In this document: positions 30,050 through 42,725 of the stretch, piece after piece
Numbering within the stretch: the stretch's first letter is position 1
Layout of the letters: every line of letters begins with the position of its first letter
NCBI GenBank assembly: GCA_004431415.1
Contig: QPMI01000357.1
Span: 1 to 63,308, forward strand
Length of the DNA stretch: 63,308 bases
Direction of reading: 5' to 3'
Source: Cyanophora paradoxa
Lineage: Eukaryota; Glaucocystophyceae; Cyanophorales; Cyanophoraceae
Notes under the pieces: model-generated
Seen by the model: only the letters and a program-made list of their open reading frames with translations
The model's database searches: none
Told to the model about the DNA's origin: nothing
Program-made: the position numbers and the translations under genes

Positions 30050-33000
30050 TCACAGGAAGAGGCAGAGGCGGATGGTGCCCTGGCGCCAGAGGCGGGCGGG
30101 GTCCTCCACCCGCACCAGCCGCACCCGCTCCGCCGAGCCGGCCCCGTACACCCTGCCGCCTCCGGCTCGAGTCCGGAGCGCCGGGGCGGGGGCGGGGCGG
30201 GGCGGACCGGACGATCCAGAAGCGGGCGCGGGCCTCCTCGGCGAGGCGCATCTCGGCGGGGGAGATGGGGAAGAGCTCCTTGCCCAGCGCCGCCGTGCTC
30301 TTGACCTCCACCAGCGTCTCCTGCGCCCTCCGCTCGAGGCGGCGGGTGGGCGGGGCGGGGCGCGGGGGCCGCACGTGGCCCTCCGGGGAGCGCAGGCGGA
30401 GGTCGAAGCTGGCGCCCGTCTCGCGCGCCGCGTTGAGCCACTCCACCGCGTGCCCCGCCGGCACGCTCGCCCGCAGGAACCGAAAGACCAACTCCTGGGG
30501 GGAGCGTCGCGGGGGCGGGGGCGGGGCGGGGGCGAGGAGGAGGGGAGGGGGGCGGGGCACCTCGCCCCAGCGCCCGATGGCGAGGCGGCCCTCCTCCGAG
30601 AGGCCCTCCCCGACCTGCCCCGGGCCCCGCCCCGCGTCGCTTGGGGCGCGGCGAGCTGGCGGCGAGGGCGGGGGCACCTCGGCGGGGATGCTCGGCAGCG
30701 CCTCCCGCAGGCGCCCCGCGATCTCCTCCGTCGACACCACCTGCGGCCCCGCGCGGCATGGATCACGCGCCGGCGCCTCCGGGCGGGCCGGGGCGAGCTC
30801 GAGGGCACCGCGACGCTGGGGTCCCGCTCGGCAACCCACTCCCAGGGAGCCGCCTCCCCCGCGCCCGCCTCCCGCCGCCACGTCTGCGGCCCCCCCCCGG
30901 AGCCGTCGCCGGCCCCGTCCCCCTCCAAGGGACCCCGCGGCTCGTCTCCGCCCCACGCCCCTCGCGGCGGTGCGTCTCCTCGCGGGGACCGCGGCGCGCC
31001 ATCCGAGCTCCCCTCTTCCCGCGCGGACCGGGGCCTGTCCGCCGCCTCCTGCGGTGTGCTCTCCGAGCCCCCGAGCCCCTTGCGGCCGCTGCCGGAGCCG
31101 GCAAGCAGGCCGGACCCTTCGAGCAGCGCCGTGTTATGCGGTGCGCCGTCGCTGCTTGCGCGCGGGGCGCCCGCCGCCGCCGCCGCCGCCGCCGTGGCGG
31201 CGGCCGCCTTTGCGGCCCGCTCCTGCTCCTCATCCACGGGCTGCAGGTGCCTCCCGAGCGCCTCGGGGGGCGGGGGCGGCCATTGCCGCTTCGCCTTCTC
31301 CTGCTAGGCAGGCTCAGCAGGGGAGATGCCTTCGACATCCAAGCGCACGCAAAGCAAGCGCACGTCTCTGCTCGGGGGCGGGGCGACCGCGACGGCGGGG
31401 GCGGTCGTGGACTGCGGGGGCCACGCCTGCGACGTGCGCTGCCGCGCCGGGGCCCGGGCCCCCTTCCCCTCCGCCTCCTCCTCGGAGCTCGCGGCTTCCT
31501 CGTCGGCCTCGCGGCGCTTCTGCGCGGCGCGCCGCTCCACCTCCGCCACGTCGGCGTCCACCGGCGCCCCCGCCGCGACCCCCGCCGCGACCGCCCTGCC
31601 CCGCACGTCGGCGCCGCCCGCCACGCGCGCTGGGACGTGGGGGCGCTCGAGCGCACCGGGGCAGCTCCCAGCGGGGGTCGGCCTCGGGGAGGGGCGGGAG
31701 GCGGCGGCCGTCGGCGACGAAGGCCTCGCGGGCCGGCTCCGGGGTGAGGGCGAGGGAGTAGAGGAACTCGGCGAGCTGCGCGCTCGCGGCGCCCCCGAAG
31801 AAGAGCCCTGCCGCACGAGGAGGCCTGAGCTCGGGGCGAAGCAGCTCCCTCGGGCGGGGCTCGGGGGCCCCGCGCACGCGAGAGCTCCTTGAAGATGGGG
31901 CCGTACTCGTCGGCGCTCTGCGCGCCCCGGCGTCGAACGGCGCGCGAGAGGGGGCGGCGCGGCTCGGGGCGGGGCGGGCCTCGAGCTTGACGTAGAGCCA
32001 GGTGCCGTCGAGGGCGCACTTGACGTGCTGCCGCTCGGCGGCCCGCCCGCCGGGCAGCGCGAACTGCACGAAGACGTCGTTCGTCACGGAGACCCTCAAG
32101 GCCGCCACCCGCTGCGCCACGCCGGCCGCCTGCAACCTGCGCCCCGGCCCGCGCCCCGCTCGCGATTGCCCCCACGAGACGGTGTGCAGAGGGCGCGGCA
32201 CCGGGCGTAGTCGTCGGGGAAGACGTGGCGGACGAAGCGCTGGGCAAAGGGCATCAGCTGCCGCACCGTCTCCTCGATCTGCCGCCCCGCTCACGTCCCC
32301 GGTCCGGCCCGCATCAGCAGGCAGCTGGTCGAAGACCGACCTTCGTGTTAAAGTACGTCCCATAGGTGACCACCTGCGAGAGTTCGACGGTGTCATGATT
32401 TTGGTGCAGAAGAGGACGAGCGCGGCGAGAGGCACCTGGCGGCTGACGATGCTGCTCAGCAGGGGCACGCCGATCGTCGCGAGGAAGGGGAGCGGGTCGC
32501 GCTCCTGGCGCTCCGCGGCCTGCCCGGAGCAGCGTGTCGGGAGCTCAAGTTAGAGTCAGATGAGCGCAGACTCACTCTCGTCTGGACGTCGAGGAAATGC
32601 ACGCCGGGCACGGCGGCGAAGTGTCCCGCTATCTGCACCCCCACATGATCCGCGTGAACTCGGGCAGAAGGCGGTGGAGCAGGGGCACCTCGGCGTCGTC
32701 TGCCACAATCGGCTCCTCCGCGAGCGTCACCCACGCCTGCCGCCCGGGCTCAGAAGCCGCGGCGGGCCGCTGGCGGGTAGCTCGCCTTTCGCTGCGTCGG
32801 GAAGATCGCCGCCTTGAGGAGGGCGGGGCGCCAGTACATCTGGTCGCAAGGCCGAGGGCGAGGCGGTCGGGGCGGGGGCGGCGGGAGGTGAACGCGAGAC
32901 GAGGGGGCGGGGCGCACGAGCACTTGCGGGACGTCGACGCGGCCCTCGGCGATGGAGGCCGCCCACATGGCGAAGACGGCCCTCACCTGCCCCCGCCCCG

Positions 33001-36000
33001 CCCTTCAGCGCCCCCCCGCCCGCCCTCCCCCCGCACGATCCGGGGGCCCACGGGCTCGCCTGGTTGCCCGCCTCGTCCGTGCTCTTCGTCTCCGCGATGC
33101 CGGCGAGCGCCGCGAGGTACTGCGCGTGCGCGGAGCGCGCGCTCAGGACGCGGCGCGGCGCGGCGCGGCGCGCGGGTCGAGGCGGGGGCGGCGCCTGCTC
33201 GAAGGACGGGACGGTCGCGATCACGTCGTTCAGGAAGCCGTCCAGGGGCTTGTAGTACCGCACCAGGCACCGCAGGTGCTGCCCGCCCACGATCAGGACC
33301 ACAGGGCCCGGGCCCGGGCGGGCGGGCCGGCGAGGTGCGGACCTGGTCCATGACGCGCGAGGGGTCGTACCAGGCCACCTCCTCCACGCGGTAGAAGCGG
33401 CCCTGCCGGCGCCGCCAGCGCTCATGATCAGCCGGCGGGGCGGCCTCGAGCGGGGGTGCGGGGCGGGGGCGGGGACCTCGACGGGGGCGTGCGGGTCGTT
33501 GCGCTCGAGGTAGAGGGGCACGAAGAGGAGCGCCCCGCCCCGCAGCGCCTCCACCACCCCCTGCCCCCGCTTCAGGGTCGCGCCCGAGCCGGCTCGCGTC
33601 CGGGGGGTGGGTGCGGACCGCGCGGCCCTCGAACGCGGGGTCGAGGAGGAACCTGACGGACCGGAGAGAGTCAAAGGAGCAAACCAGGAGGCGCTGAAAC
33701 TTTGAGAGGGCCCACCTGTACACCTCAATGAACTGGGCCGTGCTGGCGCTGAAGGTCCCCCCCGAGGAGGCCGCCGACCGGCTCCAGGACTTCAGGATCG
33801 CCAGCATCTGCAACGCGGTGGGGGTGTCAGGGGCGAGGAGGCCCGAGCGGAGCGCGCGCGCGGCGGGGCCGGCCTCGGCGTGCTCGACGCGGTCGCGCAT
33901 GCCGAGGGCGCGCGCGAACTCCCGCGACTGCAACTCGGCGCCGGCGTACTCGACGCGCGCGCCCAGGAGGGCCTTGACCTGCTTCACGTCCCGCCAGAGC
34001 AGGCCCGGCAGGTAGAGCCGCCCCTCCGTCCACGAGGGCACCCACGCCAGGCCCCGCAGGAACAGCACGAAGGACGAGTCCGTCGCGAAGGAACTGCGCG
34101 CGACGCCGGCGGGCGGCGCTCGGCTCGCCGGCCGAGTTCGCGGCCGGCGGACGGCGCGGGCGGACCTCGAGCTCGAGTCGTCGGCGCCGCGGCTGGCGAC
34201 CCGCACGCGGGCGCTGGTGGCGTGCTCGAAGTCGCTCTTCCAGCGCAGGTCAATTTTCCGGACGAGTTCCTTCATGAGATGCCAGCCTTTCGACGAGACC
34301 AGCTGCCTCCCGTGCGCCTCGGGGCGGCCCGCCGCGGCGTCGGCGTCCGGCAGCCGGTGCTTCTGCGCGCGTGCAGTCCAGTCAACGTCACGCCGCGCCG
34401 TGCACACGCGAGCAGCGAGGCGGGCGGCGCCTGTAGGATGCTGTGGACGAGGGCCTCGAGCTCCTCGCAGCGCCAGTCCTGCTCCACCAAGTACGGCGCC
34501 CCCTCGCCGCCCTCGCCGTCGGCCCGCGCCGGCCACGCCACCGACCGCCACGCGCTCTCCTCCTGCGCCCGCCGCCGCGCTCAACGGCGCAGCCGCACGC
34601 GGGGCGGGCGGCGGGCCTTGTTCGCGACGGTCACGGAGGCGCGCTCGGGCGAGAGGAAGTCCGTAACGCCCAGCCGCTCGAACAGCTCGCGCCACGTGAG
34701 CGCGCCGCCCGCTTTCCCGGCCGCGCGCTGCAGGTACGGCGTCTCGCCCAAGACGATCCACTCGAAGCCGGCGCCTGCGAGCGCGAGCGGAGACGCTTCA
34801 GAGATGCATGCGCGGAGCTGGAGAGGAGCATGCACAGCGCGAGCGCGCCAGAGAAGTACTCGGGAAGGTTCGTGTGGTTGCCGAGCTTCACGGAGAAGTG
34901 AACGCGGCGGGCCGCGGGGACGTCTCGGAGGCGGACGGGGCCCTGGCTCGTCGCGACGACCGCCCCCGCGCGGAGACGGTCGAAGAGCGTCGCCGCCTGG
35001 GATCTGTCGCGCGCCTGGAAGTTGCAGGTCTTGCAGTTCGGGATGTGCTCCTGAGGGCAGCCTCGCACGCGCCGCAACGCCGGTGGGGCATGCGCAGAGC
35101 CGAAGCGGTCGCACCCGCATGAAGGCGAGGTAGCGGGCCCACCTCTCGGCGTCGGCCTGGGTGGAGGCGGGGGCCTCCTTGGGCGGGGCGCAGGCGGGGA
35201 GGACGACGAGCTCGGCGGCGTCGTGGGCGGTGATCTGCGCCACGCCGAGCCGCTCCAACATCGCCCGGCACATCGTCCGCCCCACCTGGCCCCGCGCGCC
35301 GCGCCGTCACGACCGGCGGTGCCGCGAGGAGCTGGCCATATGCATGGGCGGCACCTCAGAGGGGATGGAGGGGAGGAGGTCGGGGTGGAGGAAGGGGATC
35401 TCGCCCTGGAAGGAGGCGAGCGCGCCGGCCGCCTGGGCCGCCGCCAGCGGGAAGAAGACCTGCGCGGGGCGCGCTGCGGGGTCGGGGCACGGGCGGAGAC
35501 GGCGCCGGCGCCCGCGGGCGCGCCTTGGCGTCGGAGAGGGCGACGAGGCGGCGCTGGCTCTCGTCGCCGCCGGGCCCCGCGACCGGCAGGATCGGGAGGG
35601 CCCTCGCCCGCGCCAGCTCCTCCGCCGTCATCGCCCCGTCCTGGCCCCACCTCGGAATATGAGCTGCGCATGCGGAAGAAGGCCCAGGGGGCGCAGATGG
35701 AGCAGACCTGGACGCAGTGGAAGAGGCACGCGAGGAAGCCGCCGATGAACGGCAGGGTGAGCCCGGACCGCCCCTCCGCGTCGCGCACCATGGCCAACGC
35801 CAGCTCGATGAGATGGGCGGCGGAAAAGAGCTGCGCGGGACGGAGTTTTCTCGGCTCTGGCGATTGCAACTCTCGCCCTGCAGAAACGCGAGGACTGACG
35901 GGTATGCCGAGGGAGCGGCGCAGGGGCTCGGAGATGGCGATGTCGCGGTGCAGGTAGTGCAGCCCGAGGTACCTGACCGCGATGCCGCGCGAGGGCATCG

Positions 36001-39000
36001 GACACTAGTACTCCCGCGGGAGGCGGCGGCGGCGCGGCGGCGGCAGCGCGCACCGCTGTAGCATGTCGGGGGGGACGAGGTCGTGCGCGCTCGACCCCGG
36101 GCGCGCGAAGACGACCTGCACCAGGGAGCTCAGTCGCGCACGGCCAACAGCAGAATGGGCAGCGGCTCGCCTGGTTTGGCAGAACCCACTCGCCGCTCTC
36201 AGCGAGCATGCACTTCGTCGACCTGCGGGCGTCGGGGTCGGCGTCCACACTCTGAGGGGCGGCGCGGGGCGCACCGGAGGCTGCGGAGGATGAGGGTGGC
36301 GGACGACTGGAAGAAGCCCGTGACCTGGCCCTCGAGGGGCACGAAGCGCAGGTAGAAGGAAGCGACCTGCAAGCGCCGGCAGTGAGAGCACGCCTGGGCC
36401 GGGGGGGAGGAGGCGGCGGACCTCGGCGGGGGAGGCGGAGCCGCCGAGCTCACGGAACGCGGCGATGGCGCGCATGAACAGGCCCGGCACGGCGTCTGAA
36501 AACCCGCGGCCGGTCGCGAGCGCGTCGCAGGGGCGCTGGCGGCGGACGGGCGGCGGACCGCGGATGATTTGGTTCCAGGGGGAGTCCGCGTCCACGTCCT
36601 GGCGCGAGGAGGGGACGAGGAAGTCCGCCTGCCGCCGCCCCCGACAGAGATCAGCGAGTACGAGCTGCACGCCACTGCGAAGTCGCGCACCTGGATGATG
36701 AACTTGAAGCCGTAGGAGCGGACGGGCAGGTACGCGAAGACCTGCGACCGCGGTCAGGAATACGACCAAAGCCGGGCCGAGCTCGAGGAGAGGCGGATCC
36801 GGACCTGCTGCGGAGGCAGCGGCTCGCTCTCGTCCTCCGCAGCGCCGGAGAACAAGGGGAACGCAAGCGCCACCTGCGATTGTTGCGCTCGCGATCGCTT
36901 GCAGCGTGCGCGGCCGCCAAAGAACAGAGAAGACTTGCCTCGGTGCTATCTACGCCCGGGCGTCGATCCGAGCGCGCCGCTATGGCCTCGCGGATGACGA
37001 GGTAGCGCAGCTTGCCGCTCTGCACGCGATCGCGAGGACAGCGCGGATCAAATCGAAGACAAGATCAGGAGGACGGGGCATCTCGGGGCGCCTCGTTGAG
37101 GATCTCGACGATGCCGTTGCCGAGGTCGCGGCGCTCCATGAAGCGCTGGCGATCCCCCTCCCGGTCCACGATCGCGATCCGCCGCAGCTGCGCGCGAGGC
37201 GCGAGGCGCGTCGTGCGGAGGCATCGCGCGGGATCGCACGTGCGCGCAGCGCGCACTTTGTTGAGGAAGAGGAGGAGCGAGTCGTGCACGTCTTCGAACT
37301 TGACAGACACCAGTTGCTGCTTGAAAATAAGAGGAAGGCGCGAAAGGATGTGCGGCGAGAAAGAGCACGGACTTCATCATCGCCTGCACGGCGCCGGAGG
37401 GGGAGCGAGATGCGAGTCCGCCACTCGTGCGCCGGAGGCCAGCCGGCCGCGGCCGCGGACAGCTGAGCGAAGGGATCTCGTTGGTGCTGCAGAGCACCGT
37501 CCGCCTCTACCCAGTGAGGGAGGATGAAGCCCAGCGGCCCGGCCGAGTCCAGGTCGAACTAATCGAGGTTATTTCAATGTGACCGTGATGCCAACAGCAC
37601 TTGAAGCAGAAGCGACATGCCTTGATGTGGAATCCGTTGGAGTGGATCTCAGGTGCCGATGTCACGCGGAAGACACTCTGGGCGGCCGATGGGTAGCCCG
37701 GCGGCGGGTCTGAGGCGCCGCAAGGTGCACCTTGAACCCGATGCCTTTGGCGCCGATGTATCCCGTCTGCTTCTCCTTGGTGGAGCGGCCGACGTCGCAG
37801 AGGGCCCGCACGTTGCGCTCCGTGAAGCCCGTCTGCACGGCCCATCGCGAGTGAGGGCGGGGCTCTGGCGAGGGCCCTCGACCACCTCATCTCACCTCGT
37901 TGTTGTAGACGTCGACCCGGCTCCCGTCCAGGACAAACGCCAGAGAAGGAAGGACCTCCTCTCCGTAGCGGTTGTCGTCTAAAGAGGGCGCGCATCAAAC
38001 TGGAGCGGATCGGAGCAGCAATCAGGGAACACAAATCAAGTACCGGCGTTCTGCACGAGCTCCAGAACGAAGTGCTGGCGGTGGCCGGTTAGCTTGCAGT
38101 GGAGTATGTATTGTCGCAGTTATGGTGGGCGGCCGTGGCCACGAACCGTGTCCGTGCTGTAGAGTTCGGAGGAGAGGCGCGCGAGGGCGCGGCCGAGGCG
38201 CTCCTGCTGCACCCCCATCGCCCTGCGGCCCTCCTCGTCCAGCTGCCCGGCGCCGCCGGCGCCGTCAGATATCGATCAAGAGTCATGTCGATCACAGCCG
38301 CGCGGCCGGCGGCCCCTTAAGTTTACCTGCACTCCGATGGCGAACTCGTCGCGCCGAATGCTCTCCACAATCGCGCGGCAAACGGCCTCCTCCGCCTCCC
38401 GCGCCTGCGAGGCGGCCTCGAGGCTGCCGGGCGCGAGCCCCAGATCACGGTCGACGGCCGCCTGCAGCTCGAGCTCGGAGTCGGGCTCGCCGCCCGGCCG
38501 CGGCGGCAACAGAGTCGGAGACGGGTCCGCAGCCATGGCGTCGAAGAGCAGCGATCGCGAGGCGGCGGGCGGGCTCGATGACGCTCTCTCCGCGAGCGTG
38601 GTGAGGCCGCCCCGAGCACCCCGCTGTCTCGGCTCCTGCTGCCGCGCAGGCACCTCGTGGGCGTGACCGGCAGCGCGCGCAGATGCAACCTCGTGGCGGA
38701 AGTGGGCCACAGCGGATGGCAGGCCGAGGTGCAGGCCGACGTCGATCAGGGCGGCGCGCTGCTGCGGCCCGCGGGAGGCGGCGAGGAGGGCGGGGAAGGG
38801 GTCCCCCTCGAGGGCGGCGGAGGCGGGGCCGAAGACGAGGTCCTGGGCCATGGCCCGGCGGAGAAGGGGCGGCAGGGCGAAGAGGAAGTTGGATGCGAAG
38901 GAGGCCGCGCGGGATGCTCCGTCGGCGCCGTGGCCCTGCAGCTCGCGCAGCGCCTGCGCTGGCGAGTGAGACGGCGCATAAGCACACGCGCACACGGCGA

Positions 39001-42000
39001 CGCGCACAGTTTCGCAGTGGCGCGCGAGGAGCTGCATGGGCGCGTGGTCGACGCCCCCGCAGGCCGCGACGACAGCCGCGGCTTGCGCCGCGGCGGCCTC
39101 CGCATTGCCCGCCCCGGCGGCCGCCAAGAAGAGGTCGGGGTCTGCCGGCTCGGGGAGGCGCACGGCCGAGCCGTCGGCGCACACGAGCACGGGGAGCGGC
39201 GTCGCCTCGTGCTCGGCGGGGGCGGGGCGGGAGAGGAAGGAGGGGAGCGGGCCGACGTCCGGGGCGCGCGAGAAGGCGGCCTCCCAGGGGAGCACCTCCT
39301 CGAGGCGCTGCAGGGCCGGCGCCGCGGCGAGGAGCGCCCGGGCGGCCTCCCGCGTGCTGGCCTCCTCGGCGGGCGGCTGGGCCAGCCCGGCGGGGTGCCG
39401 CACGGAGCAGACGAGCGCCGCCTCGTACGCGAGGGCCGCCGGGCCCGCCGCCGGCGCCTCCCGCTCCGCGACCCGCGCCGCGATTCGTTGCACGCTCCCT
39501 GCAAGACGTGCACGTCACGATCAGCCGCCCGCGAAACCCTTGCAGAGTGGACGAGCGCACCGAAGCGAAGCTGGGTCACGGACTGGACGCCGAAATGGAC
39601 GCAGAGGGCGCGCTCGACGGCGGCCAAGGCGGCCTCGGGGAGCTGGCCCGCCCCCAGGGCCACTCCGCACGACCTCATGCACTGCCGGCAGAAAATTGCG
39701 AACGCATCAAAATGACGAAACGCGCGCGCACAGAGGTGGAACGGAGCGCGCACCTGCGCGGCGACTTCGAGCAGGGTCTCTTCTGAGATCGGGTGCGCAT
39801 ATGGCCCGCCGACTGCACCCGTAGCCGCAGTGCCGCCGCCGGCGCCTCCGCTAGCACACCAGTCGTCCGCTTCCGGTGCCGATGCGCGGGCAGGGCCGAA
39901 TCGCTCGGGGTGGGCGGCGAGGAATGCGAGGAAGGACGAGCCCAGCCCGAGACACTCGAACGTGCGCGCGTGGAAGTGCACGCAGATCGCCTGCACCCGA
40001 TCGCGAGTCAAGATCCAGACCAAGCGAGGAGCAAGAGTTCCTTCTGACCTGCTCGAGGGAGGCGAGGGTGGCGAGGCCGAGGGCGGAGGGGTCGCCCCCC
40101 GCCCGCCGCTCCACCTCCTCCAGCACCTCGTCCGCGCTGGGGCCCGCCGCCGCCGTCTCGAGAGCGCGGCCCCCGTGGTCGCTGCCGGCCGTGGCCCCGG
40201 CTCCTGCGACAAGTGCGTGAGAGAATGCTGCGGCGCACGGCGCGCAGAGCGCACCACTGCTGACGCTCGATGGTGCGCTTTGTGAGGTGCTCTGTAGAGC
40301 CGCATCGAAGAGCTGCCCTGGCGGGAGCTGCGGTGGTCCGGGCCCGGGTTGGTCGGGGGGGGGGGGGGGGGGGGGGGTATATATGCGTATGCATATGCAT
40401 GGACCTTCCGAGCGGAGAGGGACGCGCGGTAGCCCCGCAGGTACGAGACGGCAATCTGAAAGCACGCCGTCAAACCAGAACTCATCATCCATAGACTCAT
40501 GAAAACAGTAAAGCGAACTTTGCACAATACGGCCAGGGATCCGGATCCGGAGCTGCTCGATGCGCGTTTCTTCGAATTTGCAGACGACTGATGCTGAAGT
40601 AAGAGTGACAGAGCTTTCTGCATCTGGTGTGGCGCGCGGGGCTCAACACTGAATTGCGTTGTGGTGCGCGTAGCTAGGCAGGCCCACGGACGAGCACTTG
40701 CCTGCTCAGCGACGGATGCACGAGAGGCGGCAGGGTCGTTGCTGGCGGTCATCCACGTTCGAACGAAGGCCAGCACGTCCTCCTCCTGTGAATTCGCGAG
40801 CATGAGCGGATCTCTAATCTCCAGCCGCGGGCGGCGGATTCGGACGAACCTCGACGGGTTGAGCCTGCGCCACAGCGATGTGTCGGTGCACATCCGCCTC
40901 AAGCTGTCTCCGCCTCGCGTCCTACGAGCAAAGTGAGAGCGTCAGAGCGCGACGATGCGTCCGCGGCGTATAGATACCCGAGCTTGCTGCACGGCTTCGA
41001 CCGCTCGGGCCTTCTCTTGAGCTTCTTCTTTGTTTGCCTGCGCACAAACATCAGAGCCACTGCAAAAACCGCCGGAGCGAGGGGTCCGTGGCCATGGACG
41101 CACTTGAGACGTCAGGTCTTTGTTGAAGGCCGCGATTTTCGAGCGCAGCGCGCGGTCCACGTCCCCCATCGTCTTGATGTAGAGGCCAACCCCGTGGACC
41201 TGGCGCGATGTTTTGGCCTTTCGAGTTGAAGATGCATCCGGATAGGTGGCGGGGGCTAGCCTTTATGCATAACTCAAGGGGGTCCGCCACCTGTCTGAAA
41301 GGACGATTAGCTTACTAGGGGAGGAACGGGGGAGGAACGGGGGAAGAGGGGGGGGGGGGGGGGGGGGGGGCGAGTGGACGCGAGGGGGGGGGGGGGGCGG
41401 GCCGGAGGGGGAGGGGAGGGATCGGGAGGGGGGGGTGTTCGCGATCGGGGGGAAGGAGGGGGGGGGGGGGGGGGGGTGGCACCGCTTTATCGCAAGCCAG
41501 CGGACGAACTCGGGTGTGTCCACCTTCTCGCCCCATTTCTGTACACGAGAAGAGCATAAGCGCATGCACACGCGTACAGAGCATAGGCGTCGAGCTCGAG
41601 GACCCGACTGTTCAGGTAGGTGCGTAGCGCAAGGGCGACATCGGCCGACGTTATCGCGGGCGCGGCTGTCAGAGAGGGCGGCGGGCTGAAGCCCCTGATG
41701 ACCAGCGGATGCTTGATAAGGGGCCCTGCAGACAGGCGTTTGAGTGCAGGCAGAGATCCTGCGCGCGCGACCGCGCGAGCGAATGCGTCAACGTACCGAG
41801 GCGGAGCGCGGCGTAGTTCGGCACTGCCTCCGCCGCGCAGACCTCTTGTTCGATCTCCCATAGCGTGACGATGGGGCGTTGATTCATGAAAGTCTGACGC
41901 GTGCGCGCATGCATGTGAGCTCGCCGGCCGCGGCCGCGGCCGCGGCGCCCGCGGCCGGCGCAGGCGCGTGCACGCGCTGGCCGCCTTCTTACCTGGATAA

Positions 42001-42306
42001 AGCAGAATACCTTGTTTTCTAACTCAAAAAGCTCCTTGAGCGCCGGGATTTCGTAGGGCCGACCCTAGCGCATTTGACAGGTCATGGCGCGCGCCGGACA
42101 AAACCCCACCACGGACTTACCACGCATAGATCTTCATAGCGCGCAACGTTTAGCCGCGTGCGGATGATGTTGATCACGTCGGGCGCGTTGACGCAGCGCC
42201 CAGCGCCGTGCAGCTCGTCGCGCACCGCCGCGGCGAGGTTCGCGACCTCTCGCTTGGTGTATGTACGTGCCGGAGGGGCTGTTGGTCGCACCAGGTGCTG
42301 TCGCAT
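30050..42306 (-). CDS. giant NO VEIN-like protein (sacsin-type ATPase, DUF3883)
   Basis: Three regions identify it. (1) Centre, about 37100-38300: a GHKL/HSP90-type ATPase as in sacsin and NO VEIN: QERLGRALARLSSELYS, HFVLELVQNA-DDNRYGEE, LCDVGRSTKEKQTG, YIGAKGIGFK-SVFRVTSAPEIHS, LGFILPHWV. (2) C-terminus, 30050-30500: DUF3883 with LVFRFLRASVPAGHAVEWLN, ETLVEVKSTAALGKELFPIS, RVYGAGSAERVRLVRVEDPA. (3) N-terminus, 38300-42306: short repeated modules (for example ALCVHFGVQSVTQLRFGAL and CLGLGSSFLAFLAAHPERF) and RAIVESIRRDEFAIGV before the ATPase. The middle holds YLGLHYLHRDIAISEPLRR and CMLAESGEWVLPNQ. Arabidopsis NO VEIN, of similar layout and about 2,700 residues, is a nuclear factor in vascular patterning; the role in a protist is unknown. 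Introns are many, including a GCAAGT-AG one. The ATG at 42306 ([16 protein letters not shown]) is the first in its exon. Exons were not all resolved. Confidence 0.8.
40355..40377 (-). repeat. 23-nt C homopolymer in NOV-like gene
   Basis: A plus-strand G run of 23, read as C on the coding strand, sits in a non-conserved stretch of the NOV-like gene next to TATATATGCGTATGCATATG, probably intronic. Confidence 0.75.
41348..41476 (-). repeat. C-rich low-complexity intron with 23- and 19-nt C runs
   Basis: Plus-strand G runs at 41348-41370 and 41458-41476 flank a G-rich stretch. On the coding strand this is a C-rich intron between the exon ending VRWLAIKR and the next acceptor near 41290 (TTTCAG). 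Confidence 0.75.
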
Positions 42307-42725
42307 GGCTGCTGTCACGAAGATGAAGGTCTGCTGCAGTGCGGCCGGCGCCGCGGGAACGAGCAGATTGTGCTCAAGCTGCAGCTGAGCATATACGTAC
42401 GAACGCTACTTGCAGCTGACCATGCATATGGCCGAACCGAAAGTTCGACCGAAAGTTTGCACAGGTACGCATCGATATCCGTACGCGTATACCGGTATAA
42501 AAGGGCACGCGGGTACAGGTCACACACGGGAAGGGTACACAGAATTCCAAAGCTCAGGGGGTAAATTAAAGTATACAGGTACGTATACATCGAAGGGCGA
42601 ATGCATATGGCCTGGCCTGTAGCTACCAGTATACGTAGTGGCAGCTCCAGGGCCGCCGCGCGGCGTCAGCGCTGGCCATATGCATGGGGGGGGGGGGGGG
42701 GGGAGTTGGCTGCTGGAGCGCGAGC
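42307..42725. other. spacer upstream of NOV-like gene
   Basis: No gene is visible. The stretch is rich in CATATG, GTATAC and TACGTA palindromes and has a 19-nt G run at about 42686-42704. It must contain the NOV-like promoter (minus strand) and the 3' end of the IPT gene. A TATAAAAG at about 42495 points the wrong way for the minus-strand gene. Confidence 0.45.

Noticed and set aside
30019-31761. A 580-codon plus-strand frame over the end of the NOV-like gene
   Set aside because: Arg/Pro/Ala-rich shadow of the minus-strand DUF3883-containing exons, with no recognisable motif.
36005-36012. TAG near 36006 as the end of a separate gene upstream of the DUF3883 part
   Set aside because: A short intron restores frame and both sides match successive regions of NO VEIN-type proteins.
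42494-42502. TATAAAAG as promoter of the NOV-like gene
   Set aside because: It is oriented toward the plus strand, away from the NOV-like gene, and no plus-strand gene follows nearby.
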